Below, piece after piece: positions 1-8,218 of a DNA stretch of 64,000 nt. A model generated the notes under the pieces. That model was not told the DNA's origin and did no database searches. It saw only the letters and a program-made list of their open reading frames with translations. The translations under genes were made by a program, and so were the position numbers. The DNA is from Allochromatium humboldtianum (GTDB lineage Bacteria; Pseudomonadota; Gammaproteobacteria; Chromatiales; Chromatiaceae), in contig NZ_JABZEO010000007.1 in the NCBI RefSeq assembly GCF_013385175.1, forward strand, positions 1 to 64,000. The letters run 5' to 3'. The stretch's first letter is position 1, and each line of letters begins with the position of its first letter.

Positions 1-123
1 ATACTCTGGATATGTGATGTCGCCATTCGCACCCGAGCCGTATCACCGAATCGCTGACCGCCGGATGCACGCCATGTCCAACTTCTCGGACTCGAAATCT
101 TTAGGACCCATCGAGATCCTGGG

Positions 124-156
124 TGTCATCTTAGCTTGACACCGACAGATGTCAAG
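124..156. promoter_or_regulatory. Regularly spaced TGTCA/TGACA/TGTCA half-sites; possible operator
   Basis: Three pentamers alternate in orientation at a 13-bp pitch: TGTCA at 124-128, TGACA at 137-141 and TGTCA at 150-154. The first two form a perfect GGTGTCA-N8-TGACACC inverted repeat (122-143). The last two form CTTGACA-N8-TGTCAAG (135-156). The first pair also matches TGT-N12-ACA, the known CrtJ/PpsR recognition pattern of purple bacteria. The second repeat is followed by TCTGTTTT, so it could instead be a weak plus-strand terminator for a gene left of the window. The neighbour to the left is not visible, so the target gene is unknown. The rest of 1-176 shows nothing recognisable. Confidence 0.4.
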
Positions 157-176
157 TCTGTTTTACAGCGGATCGC

Positions 177-599
177 TCATTCGAGGAACTTTCGGAGGTA
201 GGTGATGATGAGGGCCATGAGGGCGATGCCGGCGGTGGCGATGAAGGCCACCTTTCCCATATAGAAGAGCATCGAGATGACGGGGCTGAGATTGGGCAGT
301 CCCACGGGTTCGGAGTCGTCCTCGCCGCCCTCCGGCTCCTGGCCGGCGGAGCCGGCATCCGCCGTGGTCGAGGTGCGCGCTTCGGCGGGTTCCAGGCGAT
401 AGGGCGCCGTGGCGGCGACGCGGAAGAACCGAACCCCCTGTCCATCCCCATCCTTGCACATGACGACGAATTCGGTATCGACCGCCAGCTGTTCGAGTGT
501 CGCGAATTCCGACGCAAAGGACTCCGCGCCGTCGGCTTCGCCTTCATGCTCCCAGGTGGTGGCCTTATCGGGCCAGGTTCTTTTAGCCGCAAACTTCAC
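177..599 (-). CDS. Small single-pass membrane protein of unknown function
   Basis: About 140 residues. An N-terminal soluble part is followed by an acidic low-complexity stretch around residues 80-105 and one strong hydrophobic segment near the C-terminus (about 112-135), ending in a short basic-acidic tail. I do not recognise the family. It looks like a tail-anchored or single-span inner-membrane protein with its N-terminal domain in the cytoplasm. The start is chosen by the ribosome-binding site: a GAGAGG sequence lies about 8 bases before the GTG at 599. It is too close to the in-frame TTG at 605. The gene is divergent from baeS and ends about 20 bases from the repeat cluster at 124-156. 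It may be monocistronic. Confidence 0.55.
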   Translation of the reverse strand: MKFAAKRTWPDKATTWEHEGEADGAESFASEFATLEQLAVDTEFVVMCKDGDGQGVRFFRVAATAPYRLEPAEARTSTTADAGSAGQEPEGGEDDSEPVGLPNLSPVISMLFYMGKVAFIATAGIALMALIITYLRKFLE

Positions 600-850
600 G
601 TGCAATTCCTCTCTATTTTAAGATTCGGATCAACGTAAGGAGCCTTGGCGCATCGTCGCGGCGGCGGCCTGGAGACGAGGCCATGGGTGTGGAAGCGCTG
701 AAGCGGTGTTTTGCCCACAAGATTCAGGGGATTGTATTGCTCGCTGCCGGGCTTGTCACGGTATCGCGCGCGGTGCCGTCCTGGCATTCATGCCGACGGC
801 GCCTGAACGGCATCCATCTTTCTTGCAAGCTGAACCGCCAACATCGTCCC

Positions 851-2326
851 ATGCGCCTGTCGATCCATTCCAAGGTCTTCCTGACACTGCTGCTCGCCTG
901 CATGGTCGTGCTGGCGGGATCCCATGCCTTCGTCCAGTGGTCGTTTCAGCGTGGACTGGTCGAGTTCGCCGACGCGCGTGAACAGGAGCGTATCGCGCGC
1001 GTGATCGAACGGCTGGTCGACATCCATCAGCGCGAAAGCTCGTGGCGGGCGCTGATCGAGGATCGGCGTCTATGGTTCTACGCCCTGAACGGGCGGCATG
1101 ACCCCTGGCGCGAGCCGCGACCCGAGCGCCCGGAACGCGGGCCGTCCTGGATGCGCGAGGCCGGCTCCGATCCGCGTGCCTGGCCGCCTCAGCGCTGGCT
1201 CGATCGGTTGCGCCAGCACGAGCGCCCGGCCCCGCTGGAACTACGGCTGATGTTGCTCGATGCGCAGGGCGACATCCTCTATGGGCGTTCCGAGCTGCTT
1301 GTCGACAGCCGTCGTTATCCGGTGGAGGTGGACGGTCGGCGGATCGGCGAGCTGGCGCTACTACCTGGCTCGCCCGTGCCGGAATCGGCCGAGCTGCGCT
1401 TTCGCAGCACCCTGGGCGACCGGCTCTGGATCATCGCCCTGGCCATGCTGCTGCTCGCCGCCGCCCTCGCCTATCCGCTCTCCAGTCGGCTGGTGCGTCC
1501 GGTACGCGACTTCCAGGACGTGGCACGACGGCTGGCGGCCGGCGATTTCAGCGCGCGTGTGCCTGCGCATGGCGGCGACGAGCTGGCGCGTCTGGGGCAG
1601 GACATCAATGCCCTGGCCGCCGCACTGGAGCGCAACGAACAGGCGCGTCGTCGTTGGGCGGCCGACATCTCGCACGAACTGCGCACGCCGATTGCCCTGC
1701 TGCGCGCCGAACTGGAAGCGCTCCAGGATGGCGTGCGCCCCTTCGATCGCGCCGCGCTCGATGCCCTGCATGGCGATATCCTGCGTCTCGGGCGCTTGGT
1801 CGACGACCTCTACGAGCTGACCACCACCGACATGGGCGCGCTCGGCTATCGTTTCGCCGCCTGCGACGTCTCCGAGATCCTCGGCGCCGACGTCGACGCC
1901 TTCGAGCGGGCGTTCCAGGAGGCGGGGCTGACGCTGGAGTTCGACGACGCACTGCACGAACCCATGCTGATCCAGGCCGACGCCCAGCGGCTCTCGCAGC
2001 TCTTTCGCAATCTGCTGGGCAACAGCCGTAAATACACGGATCCGGGCGGCGGGCTGTACATTCGATTGTGGCGCGAGGCCGGACGGCTCGTCATCGATTT
2101 TCAGGACAGCGCACCCGGTGTGCCGGCTGAAGACTTGTCTCGGCTCTTCGAGCGGCTCTATCGGGTCGAGGGGTCGCGCAGTCGGAATACGGGCGGGGCC
2201 GGGCTGGGGCTGGCCATCGCCCGCAACGTCGTCGAGGCGCATGGCGGCACCATCGCGGCAGAGGCCGCGCCTCAGGGCGGCCTGTGGATTCGCGTGACCT
2301 TGCCGGTCTCGGGCAAGTCCGCCTGA
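851..2326 (+). CDS. baeS: BaeS-like envelope-stress sensor histidine kinase
   Basis: 491 residues. A TM helix spans about 9-30, a periplasmic sensor region about 31-190 and a second TM helix about 191-210. A HAMP linker follows at about 211-263, then the dimerisation H-box ADISHELRTP with the phospho-accepting His275, N-box FRNLLGN (about 385-391), the DSAPGV G1 motif (about 419-424) and the GLGLA G2 box. The H-box, the unusual DSAPG form of the G1 motif and the EGSR stretch match E. coli BaeS, which senses envelope damage and phosphorylates BaeR to induce efflux and folding factors. The frame stays open upstream to 683, but family alignment starts at MRLSIHS, so the ATG at 851 is preferred although its ribosome-binding site is weak. 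baeR follows after 46 bases. Confidence 0.85.
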   Translation: MRLSIHSKVFLTLLLACMVVLAGSHAFVQWSFQRGLVEFADAREQERIARVIERLVDIHQRESSWRALIEDRRLWFYALNGRHDPWREPRPERPERGPSWMREAGSDPRAWPPQRWLDRLRQHERPAPLELRLMLLDAQGDILYGRSELLVDSRRYPVEVDGRRIGELALLPGSPVPESAELRFRSTLGDRLWIIALAMLLLAAALAYPLSSRLVRPVRDFQDVARRLAAGDFSARVPAHGGDELARLGQDINALAAALERNEQARRRWAADISHELRTPIALLRAELEALQDGVRPFDRAALDALHGDILRLGRLVDDLYELTTTDMGALGYRFAACDVSEILGADVDAFERAFQEAGLTLEFDDALHEPMLIQADAQRLSQLFRNLLGNSRKYTDPGGGLYIRLWREAGRLVIDFQDSAPGVPAEDLSRLFERLYRVEGSRSRNTGGAGLGLAIARNVVEAHGGTIAAEAAPQGGLWIRVTLPVSGKSA

Positions 2327-2372
2327 CACCGAGCGGTTTTGACAGGGGCTGACCCTGCGAGGAAATCATTGC

Positions 2373-3074
2373 ATGAGCACGACAGAGACAGCGCACATCC
2401 TGATCGTCGAGGACGAGGAACGGCTCGCGCGGCTGGTAGCGGACTATCTGCGAGCGGCCGGACACCGCGTCGAGCATCTGGCCGAGGGCACAGGCGTCGT
2501 CGCCTGGGTGCGGCGCGAACGCCCGGATCTGATCCTGCTGGATCTGATGCTGCCCGGAAAGGATGGACTGGACATCTGCCGCGAGATCCGCGCCGAGAGT
2601 CAGGTGCCGATCATCATGACCACGGCGCGGGTCGAGGAGATCGACCGGCTGCTCGGACTCGAACTCGGCGCCGACGACTATGTCTGCAAGCCCTACAGTC
2701 CGCGCGAGCTGGTGGCGAGGGTCAAGGCGGTGCTCAGGCGCACGCTGGCGCCCGAGCCGCCGGCGGCCGATCCAGGCCCGCTGCATCTGCATCGCGATGA
2801 ACTGCGGGTGCGCGCGGGTGCCGACGAGATCGAACTGACCGCCGTCGAGTTCGCCCTGCTCGAAACCCTGCACGGTGCGCCTGGACGCATCTTCTCGCGC
2901 GATCGGCTCATGGACCGTATCTATCGCGACCACCGGGTCGTCTCGGATCGCACCATCGACAGCCATGTCAAGAAGCTCCGGCGTAAGCTCGCCGAACTGC
3001 TGCCCGAGCAGGAACTCATCCACTCCGTCTATGGTGTGGGCTACCGCTACGAGCTGCCCGCCGACAGCGATTAG
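2373..3074 (+). CDS. baeR: BaeR-like OmpR-family response regulator
   Basis: 233 residues. An N-terminal receiver domain has the acidic pocket at Glu13-Asp14, phospho-acceptor Asp57 in LILLDLMLPG, and the conserved Lys in the YVCKPYSPRE loop. A C-terminal winged-helix DNA-binding domain spans about 135-228 and includes SDRTIDSHVKKLRRKL. The segment EEIDRLLGLELGADDY is nearly identical to E. coli BaeR. A GAGGAAA ribosome-binding site precedes the ATG. It follows baeS and should form a bicistronic operon with it. Its TAG stop interlocks with the TAA stop of the convergent minus-strand lyase gene, leaving no room for a separate terminator. The BaeR regulon in enterobacteria includes RND pumps. 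An RND operon is present in this window, but it has its own TetR regulator. Confidence 0.88.
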   Translation: MSTTETAHILIVEDEERLARLVADYLRAAGHRVEHLAEGTGVVAWVRRERPDLILLDLMLPGKDGLDICREIRAESQVPIIMTTARVEEIDRLLGLELGADDYVCKPYSPRELVARVKAVLRRTLAPEPPAADPGPLHLHRDELRVRAGADEIELTAVEFALLETLHGAPGRIFSRDRLMDRIYRDHRVVSDRTIDSHVKKLRRKLAELLPEQELIHSVYGVGYRYELPADSD

Positions 3075-3946
3075 GAATCGAGCGCGGTACGGTCGAGGAT
3101 GTGGCGCGCCCAGGTGCTGTGCGTGGCCAGTTCGCACATGGAACCGCCGAACTTGAAGACGGCCTGCTCCGACTCCTCCAGGATGCGCCGCGCGGCCTCC
3201 AGATCGTTCGGCGCCACCCGAAAGCTCGCCTCGATCAGCGGCAACTGGCTCGGGTGGATGGCGGTCTTGCCGCAGAGACCGTGGGCGATGTCGTCGCTCA
3301 GCTCTTCGTGCAGGATCTCGGGATGGTCGATGTGCTCGAAGACCGGCGCGGTGAGCTGGAAGCCGTAGGGTTTGAAGCAGGTCACGAGCTGGGCGATGGT
3401 CTGACCCAGGGGCGTGCGGTAGATGGTGCGGTCGCGCGGACGGCGGATGCCGAGCAGGGACAGCAGATCGTTGCCGCCGATGCGCAGTGCCAGGATGCGC
3501 TCGCGATAGCCGCGTTCGAGCAGATGATCACGCAGGGCGATCATGCGCGCCGGCTCGAAGACGTCGCGCGTCTCCAGCGTCGGCATGTACAGATGCGCGG
3601 CGTCATCGATGAGCGGCTCCAGATAGCGATCGGCGTTGCTCAGGTCGAACTTGGGCAGCACGAAGCCGTCGAGCTTGTCGATCCCCGGCAGCGCCAGCAG
3701 CCAGTCGAGGATCTCGGGATTGCGCACCCGCACGAACCGGAGCAGCGACGGACGCGGCTCCATCGCGTCCAGACAGTCGCGCAGATTGGCCAGCCCGGAT
3801 TCGAGCGCGCTCGGTGCGACCGCGTCCTCGGTGCAGAAAATGACCGAGCGCAGTTCGGGCCATTTGAGTCCATTGGCGATGCTCAGCACATCGCGATGGG
3901 TCACGGGCACATAGAGCGATCCGCCGAGACGATAGGCGTCAAGCAT
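3071..3946 (-). CDS. Ter-linked CitE/HpcH-like carbon-carbon lyase
   Basis: 291 residues, a TIM-barrel protein of the HpcH/HpaI aldolase / citrate-lyase-beta superfamily, in the branch found in tellurium-resistance-type operons. Visible family features include the SVIFCTEDAVAPSALE region near residues 35-50, an RVRNPE strand near 70, and FVLPKFDLSN near 95, where CitE enzymes place metal and CoA contacts. It is expected to cleave or form a C-C bond on a small acyl or keto substrate. The true substrate in Ter modules is not known. It is the last gene of the Ter operon, overlaps the StiP-like gene by 8 bases, and has a strong AGGGGGTGA ribosome-binding site inside that gene. It ends tail-to-tail with baeR. 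Confidence 0.75.
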   Translation of the reverse strand: MLDAYRLGGSLYVPVTHRDVLSIANGLKWPELRSVIFCTEDAVAPSALESGLANLRDCLDAMEPRPSLLRFVRVRNPEILDWLLALPGIDKLDGFVLPKFDLSNADRYLEPLIDDAAHLYMPTLETRDVFEPARMIALRDHLLERGYRERILALRIGGNDLLSLLGIRRPRDRTIYRTPLGQTIAQLVTCFKPYGFQLTAPVFEHIDHPEILHEELSDDIAHGLCGKTAIHPSQLPLIEASFRVAPNDLEAARRILEESEQAVFKFGGSMCELATHSTWARHILDRTALDS

Positions 3947-5048
3947 CGATCACCCCCTTGATGAGCGAAACGGCCTGGTAAGGCAGGGTCGGGTCGACCT
4001 GCCGGCGTACATTCTTCTCATGCGCCAGCTCCAGGAGATGCGCGACCTCCGGGGCCTCTGGGTCGCGGATGATGACGCGCTCGGGCACGCGACGCAACAG
4101 CACGCGCGTGGCCTCGCCGATGCCGGGCTTGATGAAGTTCTCGTTCTGGATTCCGAATGTCACGCGGATGTCGGCGAGCAGCGCCGTCGAGCGGGCGCGC
4201 GCCAGACTCGGATCGACCGGCTGGGCGTTTGGTTCATAGCCCTTGGCGAGCAATTCGCGCGCGGCACTGAGCAGCTCTTCGATGAACCACACCGAGCGAT
4301 CGGCAGACGTGAATTCGTGATAGTAGACGCAGCCGTGGAAGTCGTCCGGGCCGATGTGTTCATTGAGGATGGAACGGCTGACGAGTCCCGACATGGTCGC
4401 GTTCAGAATGCTCGATGGGATCAGATAGTCGGTGTCCGATGGGGCGATGCCGACGCCCGCCAGATCGGTGAGCGCATGGAGGTCGGCATCCAGACGCACG
4501 CCATGGTCGCGCTCGAAGTCGTCGAGCGCGCGGCGCAGTTCACGCGCAATCACGCCCTTGCCGGTCCAGCCGTCGACGAACACCAGCCCCGCCGGATCGC
4601 GCCCGGCCCGATCGAGGATGAAGCGCAGCGCATTGCGATCGATCCCCCGGTCGCGGATGATCGAGATCGAATAGTGCTCAGACGCGCGCCCGAAGATCTC
4701 GCGCAGCACATGCTTGAGCGCCACGCCGACCGGTGTTCCGGCGCGCGCCAGCGAGACCAGGGTGATCTCGCCCGGACGCCGCGCCGCGATGATCGCCGCC
4801 AGATCGAGCACGCCCTGGGCCATCGGCCTCAGTCCCATGGCCAGCGCGCGCTGGAAGACCTCCAGATAACGCGCCGAGGGCAGCGACTCGCGACTGAGCA
4901 TCTCGCTGTAGTGACGCCGTCCGCTCTGGATGAGGCGCTCCTTCTCGGCCACGTCGATGGGGTCGATCTCGATCGGCTTGAGCAGGAACTGCACGTCACC
5001 CGGACGATAGCTTCCCGAGAAGGGCGCTGAGCCAAGTCTTTCGTTCAT
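3939..5048 (-). CDS. StiP-like phosphoribosyltransferase-fold protein with PELOTA domain
   Basis: 369 residues. The N-terminal two thirds match the StiP/PRTase_1 family of Ter operons: the RPGDVQFLLKPI opening, ITLVSLARAGTPVG near residue 120, and a PRPP-loop-like LVFVDGWTGKG near 190. The last 80 or so residues (RVIIRDPEAPEVAHLLELA and on) look like the PELOTA/L7Ae-type RNA-binding domain that accompanies this family. Family knowledge predicts a role in making or transferring a ribosyl/nucleotide metabolite. The StiP literature label cysteine protease is not supported by anything I can see here. No clear ribosome-binding site precedes the ATG. It lies between the HAD phosphatase (87-base gap) and the CitE-like lyase (8-base overlap). 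Confidence 0.72.
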   Translation of the reverse strand: MNERLGSAPFSGSYRPGDVQFLLKPIEIDPIDVAEKERLIQSGRRHYSEMLSRESLPSARYLEVFQRALAMGLRPMAQGVLDLAAIIAARRPGEITLVSLARAGTPVGVALKHVLREIFGRASEHYSISIIRDRGIDRNALRFILDRAGRDPAGLVFVDGWTGKGVIARELRRALDDFERDHGVRLDADLHALTDLAGVGIAPSDTDYLIPSSILNATMSGLVSRSILNEHIGPDDFHGCVYYHEFTSADRSVWFIEELLSAARELLAKGYEPNAQPVDPSLARARSTALLADIRVTFGIQNENFIKPGIGEATRVLLRRVPERVIIRDPEAPEVAHLLELAHEKNVRRQVDPTLPYQAVSLIKGVIDA

Positions 5049-5135
5049 GATATGACAGTCGGTGATGTGAGCGCTGGTCGAGCATGAGCCGCCGGTCCGT
5101 CCGGCGGTGGCGTGGTGTCTGTCCGAGCGTTGGAC

Positions 5136-5894
5136 TCAGATCAGGACACGCGACAGGGTGGCCTCGAACAACTGCGAGCCGCGCGGTGTGATGGCGTAGT
5201 CGCATTCGGCCATGAAGGCCCCATCGATCAGGCTGTCGCCGATGCCGATGGTCAGCAGCTCGCCCCAGTCGCGCCCCAGGTGCGCGATCAGATGCTGCAC
5301 CGCCCATTCCTTGCCGAGCCAGCGCGGGAGGATCGCCAGATTGTTGCCGTTGCGATGCAGTCGATAGGTCTGGGAGCGCTCGGCGGCCCAGGGAACGACC
5401 AGCTCGTCTTGCAGCCGGTCGAGATCAGACGCGCGCTCGTCGCGATACTTGGCGACCAGATAGAAATGCACGCCGAAATCGGTGATGAACCGCGCATGGA
5501 TCGCCAGACGCTCATGGGCGGCGAAGCTCAGCATCCGATCCAGCAGGGCGTTGAGTTCGTCGAGCGAATCATGCGACTGCGTCTCCATGCGCGCCATCCA
5601 GTCGCTGTCGGGTTCGCCGTCCGGGTTCAGGATGACACCGCCATAGTCGATGATGCGCCAGCTCGCGAACGGCAGATCCACCCGGCGCAGGGCGTCGTGA
5701 TCCCGCGCCGTGGTGGGGATGAGCGTCGACTGGTCGTCCAGCAGTTGCCACAGCGAGCGCTGGCGTGCCGTCATGAACGAATGGGCGCGACCATCGGCCA
5801 GATAGGCGGTCGGACGTAACGCTTCTTCGCTCGGACACTTGCGGTGGCTCTGGAACAGGGTGTCGTCCAGATCCAGGAAGACCAGTCGGCGCAC
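5136..5894 (-). CDS. HAD-superfamily phosphatase of the Ter operon
   Basis: 252 residues. HAD motif I FLDLDDTLF begins at residue 6, with nucleophile Asp8 and acid/base Asp10. Motif IV is visible near the C-terminus as GIGDSLIDGAF. The middle holds a Cof/sucrose-phosphatase-like cap. It probably dephosphorylates a sugar- or nucleotide-phosphate intermediate made by the neighbouring PRTase-type proteins. The GTG start at 5894 lies only two bases after the terB stop, so translation is likely coupled. A HAD enzyme in this position is a standard member of Ter-linked metabolite modules. Confidence 0.75.
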   Translation of the reverse strand: MRRLVFLDLDDTLFQSHRKCPSEEALRPTAYLADGRAHSFMTARQRSLWQLLDDQSTLIPTTARDHDALRRVDLPFASWRIIDYGGVILNPDGEPDSDWMARMETQSHDSLDELNALLDRMLSFAAHERLAIHARFITDFGVHFYLVAKYRDERASDLDRLQDELVVPWAAERSQTYRLHRNGNNLAILPRWLGKEWAVQHLIAHLGRDWGELLTIGIGDSLIDGAFMAECDYAITPRGSQLFEATLSRVLI

Positions 5895-5896
5895 GT

Positions 5897-6352
5897 TCAG
5901 GCCAGCTCGAAGTCGGCCGGGTTCAGACCCAGTTCCATGGCCAGCTTGCGGGCGACGCGCTTCTCGTTGTCGTCGAAGTTGCCGTCCGCGCCGCCGATGG
6001 CGATGGCCAGACGCACGATCAGACGCGCGCCCTCGTCGTTGCCCTTCATCTTGCGGATGGCCTCATAGGCCTTGGCCTCGCCCAGATCCTTGTCGAACTC
6101 GATCTGGGTCATGATGTTCTGGAACGACTCGATGATGTCCTTGCCGGAGAAGACCGACAGCGCTTCGTAGTTCTCGATGAAGCGCATCATCTTCTGCTTC
6201 TCGTCGGAGGAGACATGGCCGTCGGCCATGGAGATGAGCACCGAACCGCTGACGGCGGCGTTCAGGAAGTCCTTGTTCTTGAACTTCATGACCTCGGTCT
6301 TGAGGTCGGAGGCTTTCTGCTTGAGGTTGTTCAAAAAGTCTTGGAAGGCCAT
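5897..6352 (-). CDS. terB: TerB tellurite-resistance/acid-stress protein
   Basis: 151 residues, a helical TerB protein of the usual length. Two acidic metal-binding-like loops are visible: MADGHVSSDEK (about 42-52) and the repeat-related ADGNFDDNEK (about 121-130). This internal duplication is typical of TerB. In Ter systems TerB associates with the inner-membrane TerC and with TerD-type calcium-binding proteins, and contributes to tolerance of tellurite, phage and DNA-damaging stress. No terC is present in this window. A good AGGTGA ribosome-binding site precedes the ATG. It follows the TerA-like gene after 53 bases. Confidence 0.87.
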   Translation of the reverse strand: MAFQDFLNNLKQKASDLKTEVMKFKNKDFLNAAVSGSVLISMADGHVSSDEKQKMMRFIENYEALSVFSGKDIIESFQNIMTQIEFDKDLGEAKAYEAIRKMKGNDEGARLIVRLAIAIGGADGNFDDNEKRVARKLAMELGLNPADFELA

Positions 6353-6405
6353 GGTGTGTCACCTGTGATGTCGATGTCGATACGAAAACAGAAAGTCTAA
6401 ATGCG

Positions 6406-7602
6406 TCAATCCTTGCTGCCCCGAACCCAATCCAGTCCCCAATGATGGGCCTGATCCATGTCCAGATGACCGCGATGGTAGTCGACCAGCTTGGTGATCT
6501 TGACGGCGCCGCCCTGGTTCTCCAGAAGCGCGATGGCGCACATGGGCCGGTCGTTGCGGTGTGAGTCGAGCCGCACCTCGATCTCCGGCTGGCCCGGCGT
6601 CTTGAGCGTGATGAGCGCCTCGGCCTCGGCCCAGTTGGGCGCACCCTCGTAGATGAAGGCATAGACCAGCACGCGCTTGATCTGATCCCAATGTTCGCCG
6701 TTGATACGCAGATTCTCGCCGCCGGCGCTGGAGCCGGTGCGATCGTCGGCGTCCAGGGCGATATAGGGCGCACGGTAATAGTCGCCGAAGGTGTTGCCCA
6801 GCGCCTGAACCGCGCTCTTGTCGCCATTGGCCAGCTCGTAGAGACAACCGACGTCGAGATCGGTGCGGTTGTTGCCCATGAGTCCGCTCAGGAACCCCTT
6901 CTTGGCCCCGGAGACCGAACGCCATTTGAGATTGATCAGGATCTCGCCATGCGCGGCGTTGAACTGCTTCTGCAGCGAGACCGAGTTGCCGCGCTTCTCC
7001 AGCGTGATCTTGCTGAGATTGACCGGCGACGGCTGAAGCTTGGGCGGCGCGGGCGGCGGCGGGGCGGCCTGGGTCTCGGTCGCCACGGTGCCGCCGAAGT
7101 GCGCGACCAGCGCCGCCAGTCCGCCGTTGAAGCCCTGGCCAAGCGCACAGGTACGCCAGACGCCGTCCTTGCGATAGATCTCCAGCAGCATGAGCGCGCG
7201 TTCCTCGGCGAAATCCGCGCCGCTGAACTCGAAGCAACCGGCCTCGCTCGTCCCGTCCATGAAGCGCACATGCCCGCGACCGATCCGCGACATGGTTCCC
7301 GCGCCGTCGATCGCTACGGTGACGGTCAGGCGCTCGATGCTCGTCGGCAACCGCCCGAGATCGACCGCGAAACCGGCCCTGTCGCCCGCCGGCACCGACA
7401 GCGCCACCCCGCCGCAGGGCGAGGTCGGCTGGTTGAAGAAGGTCATGTAGCGCTCATCGGCGAGCCGACCCCCAGCATCCAGCCCGAAACAGGCGAAATC
7501 GAGGATCAGGCCGGGCGCGTCGATCGACACGCCCAGCGTGAAGCGCTGACCATTCGGAATCAGATCCGCGATCTTGGCGCGCTGTCCGCGCGAGAGGTTC
7601 AT
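6406..7602 (-). CDS. terA: TerA-like protein with two TerD-fold domains
   Basis: 398 residues. The N-terminal TerD-like domain (about 1-170) carries FNQPTSPCGG and LEIYRKDGVWR signatures. A proline-rich linker spans about 174-194. A C-terminal TerA domain follows (about 195-398), with CLYELANGDKSAVQALGN and GSSAGGENLRI. TerA and TerD proteins bind calcium and are thought to act as a cytoplasmic or membrane-associated stress scaffold. The acidic calcium loops of the N-terminal domain are partly eroded compared with the neighbouring TerD: FACFGLDAGG replaces FDLDASLF. The start ATG overlaps the terD stop in an ATGA junction. Confidence 0.8.
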   Translation of the reverse strand: MNLSRGQRAKIADLIPNGQRFTLGVSIDAPGLILDFACFGLDAGGRLADERYMTFFNQPTSPCGGVALSVPAGDRAGFAVDLGRLPTSIERLTVTVAIDGAGTMSRIGRGHVRFMDGTSEAGCFEFSGADFAEERALMLLEIYRKDGVWRTCALGQGFNGGLAALVAHFGGTVATETQAAPPPPAPPKLQPSPVNLSKITLEKRGNSVSLQKQFNAAHGEILINLKWRSVSGAKKGFLSGLMGNNRTDLDVGCLYELANGDKSAVQALGNTFGDYYRAPYIALDADDRTGSSAGGENLRINGEHWDQIKRVLVYAFIYEGAPNWAEAEALITLKTPGQPEIEVRLDSHRNDRPMCAIALLENQGGAVKITKLVDYHRGHLDMDQAHHWGLDWVRGSKD

Positions 7603-8177
7603 CAGACATTGACTCCATGTTGCAACGCCAGCGCACGCAAACCACCGGAATAGCCCTGCCCCACGGCGCGGAACTTCCAGTCGCCGCTATGGCGGTAGAT
7701 CTCGCCGAAGATCATGGCCGTCTCGGTCGAATAGTCCTCGGACAGATCGAAGCGCACGACCTCTTGATTGTTGTCACGGTTGACGATGCGCACGAAGGCG
7801 TTGCTGACCTGACCGAAGTTCTGCCGCCGCGCGTCGGCATCATGGATCGTGACCACGATCACCAGACGCTGCACCTCGGCAGGCACCTTAGACAGCGTGA
7901 CATGGACCGACTCATCATCGCCCTCGCCCGCACCGGTGCGATTGTCGCCTGTGTGCTCAATGGCCCCCTCGGGCGACTTCGGCTGGTTGTAGAAGATGAA
8001 ATAGGCATCGCTCGGCACCTTGCCGTCGTCCTTGACCATGAACAGGCTGGCGTCCAGGTCGAAATCCTGCCCATCGGTGGCGCGTGCGTCCCAACCCAGA
8101 CCCACGAGCACGTTCTCCAGATTGGGCGCTTCCTTGCTCAGGTTGACGTTGCCGCCTTTGTTCAGACTGATGGCCAT
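7602..8177 (-). CDS. terD: TerD/TerE-family calcium-binding stress protein
   Basis: 191 residues, full length for the TerD family. The sequence runs [17 protein letters not shown], then DFDLDASLF (first calcium-site acidic residues, about 39-47) and [13 protein letters not shown] (second site, about 80-92). The ending [16 protein letters not shown] is the family signature. Its C-terminal QHGVNV and SPEGAIEH segments are closer to plasmid TerE than TerD. A strong AAGGAG ribosome-binding site lies 8 bases before the ATG. It is the first classical ter gene of the operon, 41 bases downstream of the PRTase/TRSP gene. It likely acts with TerA and TerB in stress tolerance. Confidence 0.9.
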   Translation of the reverse strand: MAISLNKGGNVNLSKEAPNLENVLVGLGWDARATDGQDFDLDASLFMVKDDGKVPSDAYFIFYNQPKSPEGAIEHTGDNRTGAGEGDDESVHVTLSKVPAEVQRLVIVVTIHDADARRQNFGQVSNAFVRIVNRDNNQEVVRFDLSEDYSTETAMIFGEIYRHSGDWKFRAVGQGYSGGLRALALQHGVNV

Positions 8178-8218
8178 GGCTTAGCTCCTTTCAGAGTGGT
8201 CAGTAGTCGAATCGCGTC

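Noticed and set aside
683-850. In-frame upstream extension of baeS
   Set aside because: A fair ribosome-binding site exists, but the added 56 residues lack homology and would place a non-signal-like segment before TM1. The family start is at 851.
3939-5048. StiP as a cysteine protease
   Set aside because: The label exists for the family, but I see only a PRTase-like fold and PELOTA domain, with no clear Cys-His dyad.
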